Part shown: positions 19,975-28,402 of the stretch, in pieces
Numbering within the stretch: the first letter of the stretch is position 1
Layout: every line of letters starts with the position of its first letter
Origin: Sphingopyxis sp. JAI128
Lineage (GTDB): Bacteria; Pseudomonadota; Alphaproteobacteria; Sphingomonadales; Sphingomonadaceae
DNA length: 64,000 nt
Direction of reading: 5' to 3'
Assembly (NCBI RefSeq): GCF_014207235.1
Contig: NZ_JACHDA010000003.1
Coordinates: 186,001 to 250,000, forward strand
Notes under the pieces: generated by a model
Databases searched by the model: none
What the model saw: the letters and a program-made list of their open reading frames with translations, nothing else
What the model was told of the DNA's origin: nothing
Translations under genes and position numbers: made by a program

Positions 19975-20373
19975 ATGAAAAATTTTCTGCTGCCGCTCGT
20001 CGCTCTTGCCTTTGCGACCCCTGCCGCGGCGCAATCGATCGTCGTCGTGACGGCGCCGCAAGCCGATTCGGAGGTGCTGCCGGTCGCCTATGCCGAGCTC
20101 AAGGCCGGCGAGAATCAGGCCGCTATTGACAAGCTGACCGGCGCCACGACCCTCGACGCCCGCGATCCCTCGCGGCTGATCAATCTTGGCACCGCTTATG
20201 CCCGGCTGGGTCGCACCGCCGATGCCGCCGCCGCCTATGACGCAGCGATCGGCAGCCCGATCCGCTATGATGTCGAACTCGCCAGCGGCCGCTACATGGA
20301 TTCGCGCTGGGCCGCACGCGCCGCGCGTGCGAACCTTGACCAGGGCAAACCGCTGCTCGCGCTCGCGCGCTGA
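19975..20373 (+). CDS. Small exported TPR-like protein
   Basis: A 132-residue protein with a clear signal peptide (MKNFLLPLVALAF...PAAAQ, cleavage near residue 20-21). The mature part has helices typical of tetratricopeptide repeats (AELKAGENQAAIDKL; RLINLGTAYARLGRTADAAA), about two repeats, so it probably mediates a protein contact in the periplasm. The start at 19975 follows GGGAGATACAAGG; longer frames from 19888 would bury the signal sequence. No function can be named. It is divergent from ahcY. Confidence 0.75.
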   Translation: MKNFLLPLVALAFATPAAAQSIVVVTAPQADSEVLPVAYAELKAGENQAAIDKLTGATTLDARDPSRLINLGTAYARLGRTADAAAAYDAAIGSPIRYDVELASGRYMDSRWAARAARANLDQGKPLLALAR

Positions 20374-20382
20374 GGCAAAACC

Positions 20383-20946
20383 CTACGCCTCGCCGCCTTC
20401 GGTGGTCAACAAGCGGGCGTCCACTCCCGCTTCGGCGAACGCCGCCTGCCAACGTTCGGCAGGCGGCGTTTCGAACAACAGCGCATCGCTTCCCGGCGTC
20501 ACATGCCAGCCATGGCGCACCATTTCGCTTTCGAGCTGTCCCGGCGACCAGCCGGCATAACCCAAAGCAACCAGCCAGTGCGATGGACCGCGCCCCTCGC
20601 CGATCGCGCGCAATATGTCGTGCGAGCTCGACACCATCCAGCGGTCGCTAACCTGCACCGCAGCCTCGCCGCCCCAATCCCGGCTGTGCAGCACGAAGCC
20701 GCGCGACGGCTCGACGGGTCCGCCCAGGAACACGGGCTGATCGAGCGGCTTCTCATGCTCGATCTCCAACTGGTCGAGCACCGCACCGACGGTCATGCCC
20801 GCGATCGGGTCGGCGATGCCGATCCCCATCGCGCCCTCTTCGTCATGGCTGATTATCGCGATGACCGAATGCTCGAAGCGCGGATCGCCGATGCCGGGCA
20901 GCGCGAGCAGCAATTGGCCGGTAAACCAGGTGGCAACGGTCTCCAT
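20383..20946 (-). CDS. yqgE: YqgE/AlgH family protein
   Basis: A 187-residue cytoplasmic protein of the YqgE/AlgH (DUF179) family, whose molecular role is unsettled. Family features seen: TGQLLLALPGIGDPRFEHSV at the N-terminus, the GGPV motif and a GYAGWSPGQLE motif near the C-terminus. The ATG at 20946 was chosen because homologues begin just before this TGQLLLA region; the open frame upstream is non-homologous. It converges with the TPR-like gene, 9 bp apart. Confidence 0.9.
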   Translation of the reverse strand: METVATWFTGQLLLALPGIGDPRFEHSVIAIISHDEEGAMGIGIADPIAGMTVGAVLDQLEIEHEKPLDQPVFLGGPVEPSRGFVLHSRDWGGEAAVQVSDRWMVSSSHDILRAIGEGRGPSHWLVALGYAGWSPGQLESEMVRHGWHVTPGSDALLFETPPAERWQAAFAEAGVDARLLTTEGGEA

Positions 20947-20950
20947 ATTG

Positions 20951-21109
20951 CTACAATGCCGCGACAGGCCGAAAGGGTCCAGCCTCTTTGCCGCAGGGTA
21001 TCGAGGTAGGGCCATAATCCATGCGGATTTCGGGGCGGTCGACGATCCATATCTGCTCGCCGAACGGCTTGGGCACATTGAGCGGCGCGCAGGGGACGAA
21101 GCTGGACAT
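20951..21109 (-). pseudogene. Truncated N-terminus resembling a DUF4336 / metallo-hydrolase-like gene
   Basis: The frame from the ATG at 21109 encodes 52 residues: MSSFVPCAPLNVPKPFGE, then IWIVDRPEIRMDYGP, then a stop at 20951, only 5 bp before yqgE. The PLNVPKP...IWIVDGP-like beginning resembles the start of DUF4336 proteins, which are about 230 residues long and continue into the hydrolase fold. Here the frame ends straight after it. This suggests a gene remnant, though resemblance is from memory over a short stretch. Confidence 0.4.
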
Positions 21110-21236
21110 GCACGGCACGGTAACAGAAGCGGCGGAGGGGTTTGAATTCGGCGGCGGATATGCGGCCGTGACCGCAAGGGGTGGTGAGCGGACTTCCGTT
21201 GCCATTCGCACGATGATGTCGTCGCCTGAAAAATTA

Positions 21237-21275
21237 ACGGGGTGGAGCCTTGCAAGGGACGGCTCCACCCCGTTT
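21237..21275 (-). terminator. Strong terminator (14-bp perfect stem)
   Basis: Arms 21237-21250 and 21262-21275 are perfect 14-base reverse complements around an 11-base loop. Read on the minus strand the stem is followed by AATTTTTC, a typical intrinsic terminator tail. It lies 34 bp past the stop of the small gene at 21309-21509. Confidence 0.85.
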
Positions 21276-21308
21276 CACCCTGGACCTTTTGAGAAGGGGG
21301 CAGGGATT

Positions 21309-21509
21309 TCAGTGCGCGCGGCGGGGGTTGATGCCGCAACGCGCGGCGGCGCGGGTGAAGAAACTGTCCTCGCCCGGCGCGCTGGCCGGTCCCATATATT
21401 CGCCCATGCGGCGAAAGGGTTCGACCAGCCATTTGATGGCGCGGGTGATATCGGCGCTGAAATGATCATGATCGTCATTCCAAACGCGCATGAACTGCTC
21501 GTCTTTCAT
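21309..21509 (-). CDS. Small hypothetical protein, 66 residues
   Basis: The ATG follows AAGGAAATGAGCG, a good ribosome site, and the gene ends just before a strong terminator, so a real short transcript is likely. The protein begins MKDEQFMRVWNDDHDHF and includes IKWLVEPFRRMGEYMGP and a single Cys (ARCGINPR). It has one amphipathic helix and no signal peptide or membrane segment. I do not recognise the family. Confidence 0.65.
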   Translation of the reverse strand: MKDEQFMRVWNDDHDHFSADITRAIKWLVEPFRRMGEYMGPASAPGEDSFFTRAAARCGINPRRAH

Positions 21510-21611
21510 CGCTCATTTCCTTTCGCTTCGGTGTGTCCTAAATGCGCGCTTTGGCGTCGCGCCGCCAACAAAAGGCGTAGACCATAGTATAAGGCTGGCT
21601 TATAAGGTGGC

Positions 21612-22535
21612 ATGGCCCGCCTGCCGCCGCTTGCCGCGATACGCACCTTCGAAGCCGCCGGTCGCTTGCAGAATTTCTCGCGCGCTGCCGAAGAGCTGGG
21701 GCTGACGCAGGCGGCGGTAAGTTATCAAGTCCGCCAATTGGAGGACCGGCTTGGCCGCGCGCTCTTCGTGCGCGAGAAAGGCCGCGTGCGGCTGTCCGAA
21801 ACGGGGCTGCGGCTGCTGCCCGCGATCAGCAACGCTTTTGCGACAATGGGTGACGCCTTTGCCGCGCTCGGCAGCGATGAAGCCGATGTGCTGACGATCA
21901 ACGCCGCGACCAGCTTTGGCGGCACTTGGCTCAGCGCGCGCATCGGCAGCTTCCAGCTCCTCTACCCCGAACTGGCGGTGCGCATGGCGATGAGCAACGC
22001 GCTCGTCGATTTCGACGCCTCGAACGTCGACGTCGCGATCCGCATCGGCAAGGGCGTCTGGCCGGGGCTGCGCGCCGATTTCCTGATGCGCCAATATCTG
22101 GCGCCGATCGCCTCGCCGGCGTTTATCGCCGAACATGATATCCGCGAGCCCGCCGACCTGCTGCGCGTCCAGCGGCTCGCGCCGAACGACAGCTGGTGGG
22201 CCGAATGGTTCGCCCTTGCCGGGGTCGAAACGCCGCCGGTGCCGTCGCGGCGCGGAATCGAGCTCGACAGCCAGTTGCAGGAAGCGAGCGCGGTGCAGGC
22301 GGGGTTCGGCGTCGCGATGATGACCCCGCTCTATTGGCAGGGCGAACTCGCGAGCGGGCGCATGGTGCAGCCCTTCGACACGCTCTATGTCTCGGAATCA
22401 TCGGGCATGTGGCTCGTCCACCGCGAGAACCGCGTCGGGGTGCGCAAGATCGAACGCTTCCGCGAATGGCTGCACGCCGAGATCGGCAAGGATCGCCACA
22501 TCCTGCCCGGGGCGCTATGGAAGCCGCTGCCATGA
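21612..22535 (+). CDS. LysR-family transcriptional regulator (GcvA-like)
   Basis: A 307-residue regulator with an N-terminal winged helix-turn-helix (FEAAGRLQNFSRAAEELGLT, about 14-33, then AAVSYQVRQLEDRLG) and a periplasmic-binding-protein-like effector domain (about 90-295). The sequence LPPLAAIRTFEAAGRLQNFS is typical of the GcvA/AmpR-type subgroup. LysR proteins often control a divergent neighbour; the divergent gene here is the small 66-residue gene at 21309. The ligand is unknown. Confidence 0.88.
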   Translation: MARLPPLAAIRTFEAAGRLQNFSRAAEELGLTQAAVSYQVRQLEDRLGRALFVREKGRVRLSETGLRLLPAISNAFATMGDAFAALGSDEADVLTINAATSFGGTWLSARIGSFQLLYPELAVRMAMSNALVDFDASNVDVAIRIGKGVWPGLRADFLMRQYLAPIASPAFIAEHDIREPADLLRVQRLAPNDSWWAEWFALAGVETPPVPSRRGIELDSQLQEASAVQAGFGVAMMTPLYWQGELASGRMVQPFDTLYVSESSGMWLVHRENRVGVRKIERFREWLHAEIGKDRHILPGALWKPLP

Positions 22536-22656
22536 CTTTTAACGCCATGGGAGCGCAATGTTGGAATAAGGAGTTGGGGCAATCGAATTTTCTGTTCCGC
22601 TAGTAAATCTAAAGGGACTTGTCGTCACGATCTTTTGGATCGCTGCCCCGCTCGTC

Positions 22657-22905
22657 GTGACGTGGGTCTTGTTTCGCCTGAACAAACAGAAATTTTGGAC
22701 GGCGTCTCTCTTGGTTGCGGCGGGTGCCACGATCCTTTCGGTGGTTTTTCCGATGGTTGTGCGCGTATGGGGCGACAATGTCACCCACATCCAGTGGGAC
22801 AACGTCGCGTTGTTTATCGGTTGCGCATTCTTGATTTCGTTGATTTTCCATAGAATTCTTGTCCGCCGGGACCGGAAGCTCCACAATGCCAAAGTGTTCG
22901 ATTGA
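22657..22905 (+). CDS. Small hypothetical membrane protein
   Basis: The product has two to three hydrophobic stretches and a basic tail (HRILVRRDRKLHNAK), so it should sit in the inner membrane. Using GTG at 22657 gives 82 residues, but no ribosome site precedes it. The frame is open back to 22570, and a strong AAGGAG site (22568-22573) is perfectly spaced for a non-standard ATC codon at 22582 (protein EFSVPLVNLKGLVVTIFWIA...), which would complete the first membrane helix. Base composition is lower in G+C than the neighbours. It abuts trmD without a gap. Confidence 0.55.
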   Translation: MTWVLFRLNKQKFWTASLLVAAGATILSVVFPMVVRVWGDNVTHIQWDNVALFIGCAFLISLIFHRILVRRDRKLHNAKVFD

Positions 22906-23613
22906 ATGACCTTCACCGCCGTCCCCCTCACCCTCTATCCCGACATGTTCCCCGGGCCGCTGGGGCACAGCATGGCAGGACGCGCGCTCGAAAGCGGGAC
23001 CTGGCACTGCGCGCCGGTGCAGATCCGCGACTTTGCGACCGACAAGCACCGCACCGTCGACGATACGCCGGCGGGCGGCGGGGCGGGCATGGTGCTCAAG
23101 GCCGACGTTCTGGCGGCCGCGATCGACCATGCGGCCACCGCACATCCCGGGCTGCCGGTCCTTGCGATGACCCCGCGGGGTACGCCGATTGCGCAGGCGC
23201 GCGTGCGCCAGCTCGCGGCCGGTCCGGGCGCAATCATTCTCTGCGGACGGTTCGAGGGATTCGACGAGCGCATATTCGACGCGCGGCCTATCGAGGAAGT
23301 GTCGATGGGCGACATCATCCTGTCGGGCGGCGAGATGGCGGCGCTGCTCCTGCTTGACGCCTGTATTCGCCTGCTGCCCGGCGTAATGGGGGCGTCGGCC
23401 AGCGGCGACGACGAATCCTTCGAACAGGGGTTGCTCGAATATCCGCACTATACCCGGCCGGTCAGCTGGGAAGGGCATGACATCCCCGATGTCCTGCGTT
23501 CGGGCAACCATAAGAAGATCGCCGCCTGGCGCCGCGAGCGCGCCGAGCGCGATACAAAGGCGCGCCGCCCCGACCTGTGGGCCGCCTATGTCGCCGCGCG
23601 CGACGGGCGATAA
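22906..23613 (+). CDS. trmD: tRNA (guanine-N1)-methyltransferase TrmD
   Basis: TrmD methylates G37 of tRNAs reading CNN codons, preventing frameshifts. The 235-residue protein shows SPOUT-fold signatures: [38 protein letters not shown] and [16 protein letters not shown]. Normally it lies between rimM and rplS; here rimM is 7 kb away on the other strand. Its last 28 bp overlap the convergent sulfatase gene. Confidence 0.95.
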   Translation: MTFTAVPLTLYPDMFPGPLGHSMAGRALESGTWHCAPVQIRDFATDKHRTVDDTPAGGGAGMVLKADVLAAAIDHAATAHPGLPVLAMTPRGTPIAQARVRQLAAGPGAIILCGRFEGFDERIFDARPIEEVSMGDIILSGGEMAALLLLDACIRLLPGVMGASASGDDESFEQGLLEYPHYTRPVSWEGHDIPDVLRSGNHKKIAAWRRERAERDTKARRPDLWAAYVAARDGR

Positions 23614-24956
23614 CGCAGCAACACCCACGGCACCTTCGTGCTGTCGAACTTCATCCGGCTCGCCTGCTGGGTAAAGGGCGGCATATGGTCGCCCACGATC
23701 AGGATGTCGGTCGGCGGAAAGCCGGGCTGGTGTGTCATCGCGGCGAGCGCCGCCGCCGTGTCGTCCCATACCGCGAAGAGCCGGCACACCTGCGGATAGT
23801 CGGCGTCGAGGGCGGGACCCAGCTGGCGGCAATCCTCAGTGCGCAGTTCGGCATTGGCGACCACCGGCAGGTGCGAATTGAGCGTCAGCCAATAGACGAA
23901 TTGCGGTCGCTTCGCCGCGGCAAGGTCGCGCCCGATCAGCCGCGGGATGTCGCGGTCGCACGCGCCCGGAAAGACATTGGGACAATGGCCGGCGCCGCGC
24001 GCCTCGATCGCGTCGCGAAAACTCGTCCGCTCGAACCCGATCAGCGGATACCAGCGGTCGCGGTCGAAAAAGGCCCGGGAAAAGCCATGATAGGCATGCG
24101 TCGCATAACCGCGGCGCGCGAGCGTCGCGGGCAGGCAATCGGGCTCGGCCGCGACGATCTCCGTATAATCGCCCCAGCGCCCGCACAATTCGCGGATTTC
24201 GCCCTTGGTCGTCGAATTATAGAAGGTCGTGCTGCCCCGGCTGATGTCGAACCGTTCGGCGAGTTCCGCGCGCGTCCAGATGGCATCGAGGCGCGTGCGC
24301 AACGCAGGTTCGGTCGGCAGTCCCATCGCCTCGACAACGACGATCATCACATGCCTTTTACCATCGGCCAGTGTCAGAAAGCCGGCCTGCTGCGTCGCCG
24401 AGGAGAAGGGCGCGGCGGCGGGGGCGAGCCGGTTGTACGCGGTCGCATTGTCGCGGGCGCGGACATAGTCGGCCGTTGCCAGCGTGTAGGTCAGCGCGGC
24501 GGCCGCGGCGATCCATTGCAGGCCGCGCAGCTTGCCCGGCCGGCCAAGCTGGCGCGCGGCCAGCGCGAGGACGAGGATGAGCAGCGCGCCGCCGGTCAGA
24601 TATTCGGGCGAGGCGGCGGGCCGAATGTCGAGCACGAGCGCGACCACCGACAGGATCATGCTGACGTGCATGTTGAACATGCTCGCGATGAAAACCAGCG
24701 TCAGATAGACCAGCAGCGCGAAGAAGGTGGTGAGGCGAACCCAATATCCGAACCGGCTCGCCACAAGGCCGACCGCGCCGCACAGCCAGATTTCGGGCGC
24801 GCGCATCGGCCCGCCCATGATCGTGATCGGCAGGAAAGCGAGGTTGGGCAGCAGCAGCCAGCACAGCGCCCAGTTGAGGAAGGCAGCCAGCGCGGCGCCA
24901 TCGGCAGGCGCGAAAACGCGGATTGCCAGCGGCTTGATGGCGGTCACATAAGGCAT
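23586..24956 (-). CDS. Membrane-anchored sulfatase-like (phosphoethanolamine transferase-type) protein
   Basis: A 456-residue protein with about five N-terminal membrane helices (residues 20-190) and a C-terminal alkaline-phosphatase/sulfatase-fold domain outside the membrane. The domain has [11 protein letters not shown], a possible Thr nucleophile in [36 protein letters not shown] and VGDHMPPF. This architecture is that of EptA- or LtaS-type enzymes that move a phospho-headgroup to an envelope glycan or lipid A. The exact acceptor is unknown. A perfect TTAA-N7-TTAA site lies 35 bp upstream. The gene is inserted between trmD and rplS in the opposite orientation. Confidence 0.8.
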   Translation of the reverse strand: MPYVTAIKPLAIRVFAPADGAALAAFLNWALCWLLLPNLAFLPITIMGGPMRAPEIWLCGAVGLVASRFGYWVRLTTFFALLVYLTLVFIASMFNMHVSMILSVVALVLDIRPAASPEYLTGGALLILVLALAARQLGRPGKLRGLQWIAAAAALTYTLATADYVRARDNATAYNRLAPAAAPFSSATQQAGFLTLADGKRHVMIVVVEAMGLPTEPALRTRLDAIWTRAELAERFDISRGSTTFYNSTTKGEIRELCGRWGDYTEIVAAEPDCLPATLARRGYATHAYHGFSRAFFDRDRWYPLIGFERTSFRDAIEARGAGHCPNVFPGACDRDIPRLIGRDLAAAKRPQFVYWLTLNSHLPVVANAELRTEDCRQLGPALDADYPQVCRLFAVWDDTAAALAAMTHQPGFPPTDILIVGDHMPPFTQQASRMKFDSTKVPWVLLRYRPSRAAT

Positions 24957-24990
24957 CGGTCCCTCCGGTGCCCTCCATGGGCGATTTTGG

Positions 24991-25005
24991 TTAAGGGCCG
25001 TTTAA
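24991..25005. promoter_or_regulatory. CtrA-type box TTAA-N7-TTAA upstream of the sulfatase gene
   Basis: TTAA (24991-24994), seven bases GGGCCGT, then TTAA (25002-25005) match the alphaproteobacterial CtrA site exactly. The position is 35 bp upstream of the sulfatase start codon. Confidence 0.6.
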
Positions 25006-25034
25006 ATCACCCCCTCGTCCGCGGCCGCAACCGC

Positions 25035-25063
25035 TTGCATTTCGTCGCTTTCCGGCGTAGTGG
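25035..25063 (+). promoter_or_regulatory. Predicted rplS promoter
   Basis: TTGCAT (25035-25040), a 17-base spacer and TAGTGG (25058-25063). The same -10 sequence and spacing occur at the rplU promoter. It leaves a leader of about 215 bases before rplS. Confidence 0.5.
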
Positions 25064-25286
25064 CCGCGGCTTCAGGCGGAACCGGGCGAATCGCATTCAT
25101 TGCGCGCGTCCGCACCCGCTTATCCCCGGCCGGTCTGCCGGACGGGGCGCAGGGTTCCCGAAGTGCTGCGATCGGGGGGCTTTGCCGATAGACACGGTTA
25201 CGCAGGCCGGACCTTTGGGAGCGTCATGTCGATGCTCGGGACCGACCTGCCTCTGGCGCGCGGCGAATAGAAGAGGACTCGAGGAT

Positions 25287-25664
25287 ATGAACCTCATCCA
25301 GACGATCGAAGCCGAAGAAATTGCCAAGGCTGGCAAGGCGATCCCCGAATTTCGTCCCGGCGATACGCTGAAGGTCGGCGTGAAGGTGGTCGAAGGCGAA
25401 CGCACCCGCGTCCAGAATTTCGAAGGCGTGTGCATCGCCCGCTCGAACAAGGGCATGGGCTCCAACTTCACCGTGCGCAAAATGTCGTTCGGCGAAGGTG
25501 TCGAGCGCGTCTTCCCGCTCTATTCGCCCAACATCGACAGCATTACCGTCGTCCGCAAGGGCGCCGTCCGTCGTGCGAAGCTTTACTATCTGCGTGGGCG
25601 CACTGGTAAATCGGCACGTATTGCGGAACGTCGCGATTACCGGTCGGAAGCCGGCGAAGGCTAA
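25287..25664 (+). CDS. rplS: 50S ribosomal protein bL19
   Basis: A 125-residue protein at the interface of the ribosomal subunits. Typical stretches are [52 protein letters not shown] and [15 protein letters not shown]. The ATG at 25287 follows GAGGACTCGAGGAT. It has its own predicted promoter because it is separated from trmD by an oppositely oriented gene, and a terminator follows. Confidence 0.96.
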   Translation: MNLIQTIEAEEIAKAGKAIPEFRPGDTLKVGVKVVEGERTRVQNFEGVCIARSNKGMGSNFTVRKMSFGEGVERVFPLYSPNIDSITVVRKGAVRRAKLYYLRGRTGKSARIAERRDYRSEAGEG

Positions 25665-25701
25665 GGAGAGCTTCTCTCATCCAAAGCCGAAACAGCTTTC
25701 A

Positions 25702-25746
25702 AAAACGACCGGTTCCGCCAACAGGCAGAGCCGGTCGTTTTCTTTT
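25702..25746 (+). terminator. rplS terminator
   Basis: AAAACGACCGG (25702-25712) pairs with CCGGTCGTTTT (25731-25741), followed by CTTTT. It lies 38 bp after the rplS stop. Confidence 0.85.
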
Positions 25747-25762
25747 GGGCAAAGCGAATTTG

Positions 25763-26374
25763 ATGCAAGCGTTCCCCCTCCCGTTCCAGCCGACGCGGCG
25801 CGCCTTCCTTGGCGCGGTGCTCGCCTTTGGCGTGTCGGGCGAGGCGATGGCGCTCACCAATGCGCAGCGCATCGTAAATGCGGCGCGGCGACAGGTCGGC
25901 GTCACCCTGACCTATGACCCCGCCTATACCGTGCTGCGCTTTCCGAACGGCGACGTCGACCGTGCGAAAGGCGTGTGCACCGACGTTGTGATCCGCGCCT
26001 TCCGCGATGCGCTCGGCGCCGACCTCCAGGCCCTTGTAAATGCCGACATGCGTGCCAATTTTGGGGCCTATCCGAAGAATTGGGGTCTGGGTCGCCCCGA
26101 CCGAAATATCGATCATCGCCGCGTTCCCAACCTTTCGACCTTCTGGCGGCGGCAGGGGGCTTCGCTCCCCGTCACCGACAATCCCGCCGATTGGCGCCCC
26201 GGCGATATCTTCACGCAGTTGGTCGGCGGGCGGATGCCACACACCGGCATCGTATCCGATCGCAAGGATACCACGGGCGTTCCGCTCGTTCTCCACAATA
26301 TCGGAGGCGGCACGCGCGAGGAGGACGCGCTGTTCGACCACCCGCTGACCGGCCATTTCCGCTGGAAAGTCTGA
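25763..26374 (+). CDS. DUF1287 family exported protein
   Basis: A 203-residue protein of the DUF1287 family, which has an NlpC/P60-like (papain-type) fold. Motifs are GVCTDVVIRAFRDAL (the Cys is the likely nucleophile), DHRRVPNLSTFW, DWRPGDI and HTGIVSD (probable His), then HNIGGGTREED. The N-terminus TRRAFLGAVLAFGVSG looks like a twin-arginine or similar signal, so it probably acts in the periplasm, perhaps on peptidoglycan. The start at 25763 avoids reading through the terminator tail of rplS. Confidence 0.8.
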   Translation: MQAFPLPFQPTRRAFLGAVLAFGVSGEAMALTNAQRIVNAARRQVGVTLTYDPAYTVLRFPNGDVDRAKGVCTDVVIRAFRDALGADLQALVNADMRANFGAYPKNWGLGRPDRNIDHRRVPNLSTFWRRQGASLPVTDNPADWRPGDIFTQLVGGRMPHTGIVSDRKDTTGVPLVLHNIGGGTREEDALFDHPLTGHFRWKV

Positions 26375-26414
26375 CCAGAGTTTCAACCGAATTTTTGCAC
26401 TGAGGAGTGAGTAA

Positions 26415-27440
26415 ATGGGTTATCGTATCGTTGTCGCCGGAGCCACGGGCAATGTCGGGCGCGAAGTGCTCGCCATTCTCGCCGAGCGCGAATTTCCCTA
26501 CGACGAACTGGCGGCGGTCGCATCCTCGCGCAGCCAGGGCGACGAGATCGAAATCGGCGATACGGGCAAGACCGTAAAGTGCCAGAATATCGAAAATTTC
26601 GACTGGTCGGGTTGGGACATGGCGATTTTCGCGATCGGCAGCGACGCGACCGCGATCCACGCGCCCAAGGCCGCCGCGGCGGGCTGCGTCGTGATCGACA
26701 ACTCGTCGCTCTACCGCATGGACCCCGATGTGCCGCTGATCGTGCCCGAGGTAAACCCCGAGGCGATCGACGGCTACACCGCGAAGAATATCATCGCGAA
26801 CCCGAACTGCTCGACCGCGCAAATGGTCGTCGCGCTGAAGCCACTGCATGATGCCGCGACGATCAAGCGCGTCGTCGTCTCGACCTATCAGTCGGTGTCG
26901 GGCGCGGGCAAGGCGGGCATGGACGAGCTGTGGAACCAGACGCGCCAGATCTTCGTCGGCGACGAAAAGGACGTGCAGAAGTTCACCAAGCAGATCGCCT
27001 TCAACGTCATCCCGCACATCGACAAATTCCTCGACGACGGTTCGACCAAGGAAGAATGGAAGATGGTCGTCGAGACCAAGAAGATCCTCGATCCGAAGGT
27101 CAAGGTCACCGCGACCTGCGTCCGCGTCCCGGTCTTCGTCGGCCACTCCGAAGCGATCAACATCGAGACCGAAGAGGAACTGTCGGCCGAGGATGCACAG
27201 CGCATCCTGCGCGAGGCGCCGGGCGTCGTGCTCCACGACAAGCGGGAGGATGGCGGCTACACCACCCCCGTCGAATGCGTCGGCGACTTTGCGACCTTCG
27301 TGTCGCGCGTCCGCGAAGACCCGACGGTCGAAAACGGCCTCAACCTCTGGTGCGTCAGCGACAACCTCCGCAAGGGCGCGGCGCTGAACGCGGTGCAGAT
27401 CGCCGAGCTGTTGGGACGCAGGCATCTGAAGAAGGGCTAA
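26415..27440 (+). CDS. asd: Aspartate-semialdehyde dehydrogenase
   Basis: Asd reduces aspartyl phosphate to aspartate semialdehyde, the branch point to lysine, diaminopimelate, threonine and methionine. The 341-residue chain starts with the NADP-binding VAGATGNVGREVL; the catalytic Cys lies in NPNCSTAQMV (about residue 133) and the acid/base His in VFVGHSEAIN. Length is standard. GAGGAGTGAGTAA precedes the ATG. The repeat element at 27448 follows immediately. Confidence 0.95.
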   Translation: MGYRIVVAGATGNVGREVLAILAEREFPYDELAAVASSRSQGDEIEIGDTGKTVKCQNIENFDWSGWDMAIFAIGSDATAIHAPKAAAAGCVVIDNSSLYRMDPDVPLIVPEVNPEAIDGYTAKNIIANPNCSTAQMVVALKPLHDAATIKRVVVSTYQSVSGAGKAGMDELWNQTRQIFVGDEKDVQKFTKQIAFNVIPHIDKFLDDGSTKEEWKMVVETKKILDPKVKVTATCVRVPVFVGHSEAINIETEEELSAEDAQRILREAPGVVLHDKREDGGYTTPVECVGDFATFVSRVREDPTVENGLNLWCVSDNLRKGAALNAVQIAELLGRRHLKKG

Positions 27441-27447
27441 AGCTAAT

Positions 27448-27560
27448 CCTCTCTGTCGCGAAGCGATGGGGAGGGGACCGTTCGCGAAGCGAATGGTGGA
27501 GGGGCCGCGACCTGGCGTCAAAAGCCCCTCCGTCAGCCTCTTCGAGGCTGCCACCTCCCC
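27448..27560. repeat. Intergenic palindromic repeat, copy 2 (CTCCC...CACCTCCCC family)
   Basis: The element follows asd directly and matches the one at 5110-5224 in block order: CCTCTCTGTCG, GGGGAGGGG, GGTGGAGGGGCCGCG, GCCCCTCCGTCAGCC and CCACCTCCCC. It contains small internal palindromes (TCGCGAAGCGA, TTCGCGAAGCGAA). No coding potential is evident. Confidence 0.75.
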
Positions 27561-27622
27561 ATGCCGGGGGCACGGGGAGTATCGCCTTGGCGATATCCAG
27601 GCATTCAGGCTATGCCGCTGGC

Positions 27623-28402
27623 ATGACCAGCCCCTATGCCTTCACCCACGCTCTCTGCCGGGCGCCTGCGCGTTCGGCTGTGAACGGCATCCGCGCCGGC
27701 GGCGGCCCCGATCCCGATTTCAGCGGCCTTCTCGCCGAGCATCGGGCCTATGTCGGGTCGCTGCGCGACATCGGCCTCCCGGTCGAGGTCCTCGAACCGA
27801 TCGAGGAGTTCCCTGACGCGCTCTTCACCGAAGACGTCGCGCTGACCTTTCCCGATGCTGCGATCCTGCTCCGCCCCGGCGCGCCGACCCGCGCGGGCGA
27901 GGTTGCGCATATCCGCGAGGCTCTCGCTGCCCATCACACCAATCTCCTCGAAATGACCGGTCCGGGCTTCGCCGACGGCGGCGACATATTGCGCCTCGCC
28001 GACCGCGTGATCATCGGCCTGTCGGCGCGCACCGACCGTGCGGGCGCCGCCGAAGTCGCCGATCTGCTCGGCGAAATCGGCTACCGCGCCGAAATCGCCG
28101 AAACGCCGCGCGGCGTCCTCCACTTCAAGACCGGTTGCGGGCTGATCGACCAAGGCACGATTCTGGTTGTTCCCGCGCTCGCCGGTTGTCCGCAATTCGA
28201 TGGTCTGGAGGTCGTGACGACCCCGCCGGGCGAAGAGCCTGCCGCCAATATTCTTCGTGTCCGCGATACCATCCTCGTTGGCGATAGCTGGACTGCGACC
28301 CATGCCTTGCTCACGGCGCGCGGCATCGCGATTCGTCCGCTGCCGACCGATCAGATCGCGCATGTCGATGCCGGGCTCAGCTGCATGTCGCTGCGCTGGT
28401 GA
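27623..28402 (+). CDS. Dimethylarginine dimethylaminohydrolase-like amidinotransferase
   Basis: A 259-residue protein of the amidinotransferase/DDAH superfamily, which hydrolyses methylated arginine to citrulline and methylamines. The catalytic His is in GVLHFKTGCG, the catalytic Cys is near the C-terminus in GLSCMSLRW, and the substrate region DALFTEDVALTF is present. Length and order match bacterial DDAH. The ATG at 27623 lies after the repeat element. The following DUF2238 gene overlaps its stop, so the two are coupled. Confidence 0.87.
   Translation: MTSPYAFTHALCRAPARSAVNGIRAGGGPDPDFSGLLAEHRAYVGSLRDIGLPVEVLEPIEEFPDALFTEDVALTFPDAAILLRPGAPTRAGEVAHIREALAAHHTNLLEMTGPGFADGGDILRLADRVIIGLSARTDRAGAAEVADLLGEIGYRAEIAETPRGVLHFKTGCGLIDQGTILVVPALAGCPQFDGLEVVTTPPGEEPAANILRVRDTILVGDSWTATHALLTARGIAIRPLPTDQIAHVDAGLSCMSLRW

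Larger units (their letters stand above)
24957..25286. other. 330-bp intergenic region with sulfatase and rplS control signals
   Basis: The stretch carries a CtrA-like site (24991-25005) near the sulfatase start and a -35/-10 promoter for rplS (25035-25063). The remaining 220 bases make up the rplS leader. I see no gene, known leader peptide or clear terminator in it. Confidence 0.6.

Noticed and set aside
23577..25286. A long plus-strand frame running into rplS
   Set aside because: It is the antisense shadow of the sulfatase-like gene; rplS has its own ATG with ribosome site and promoter.
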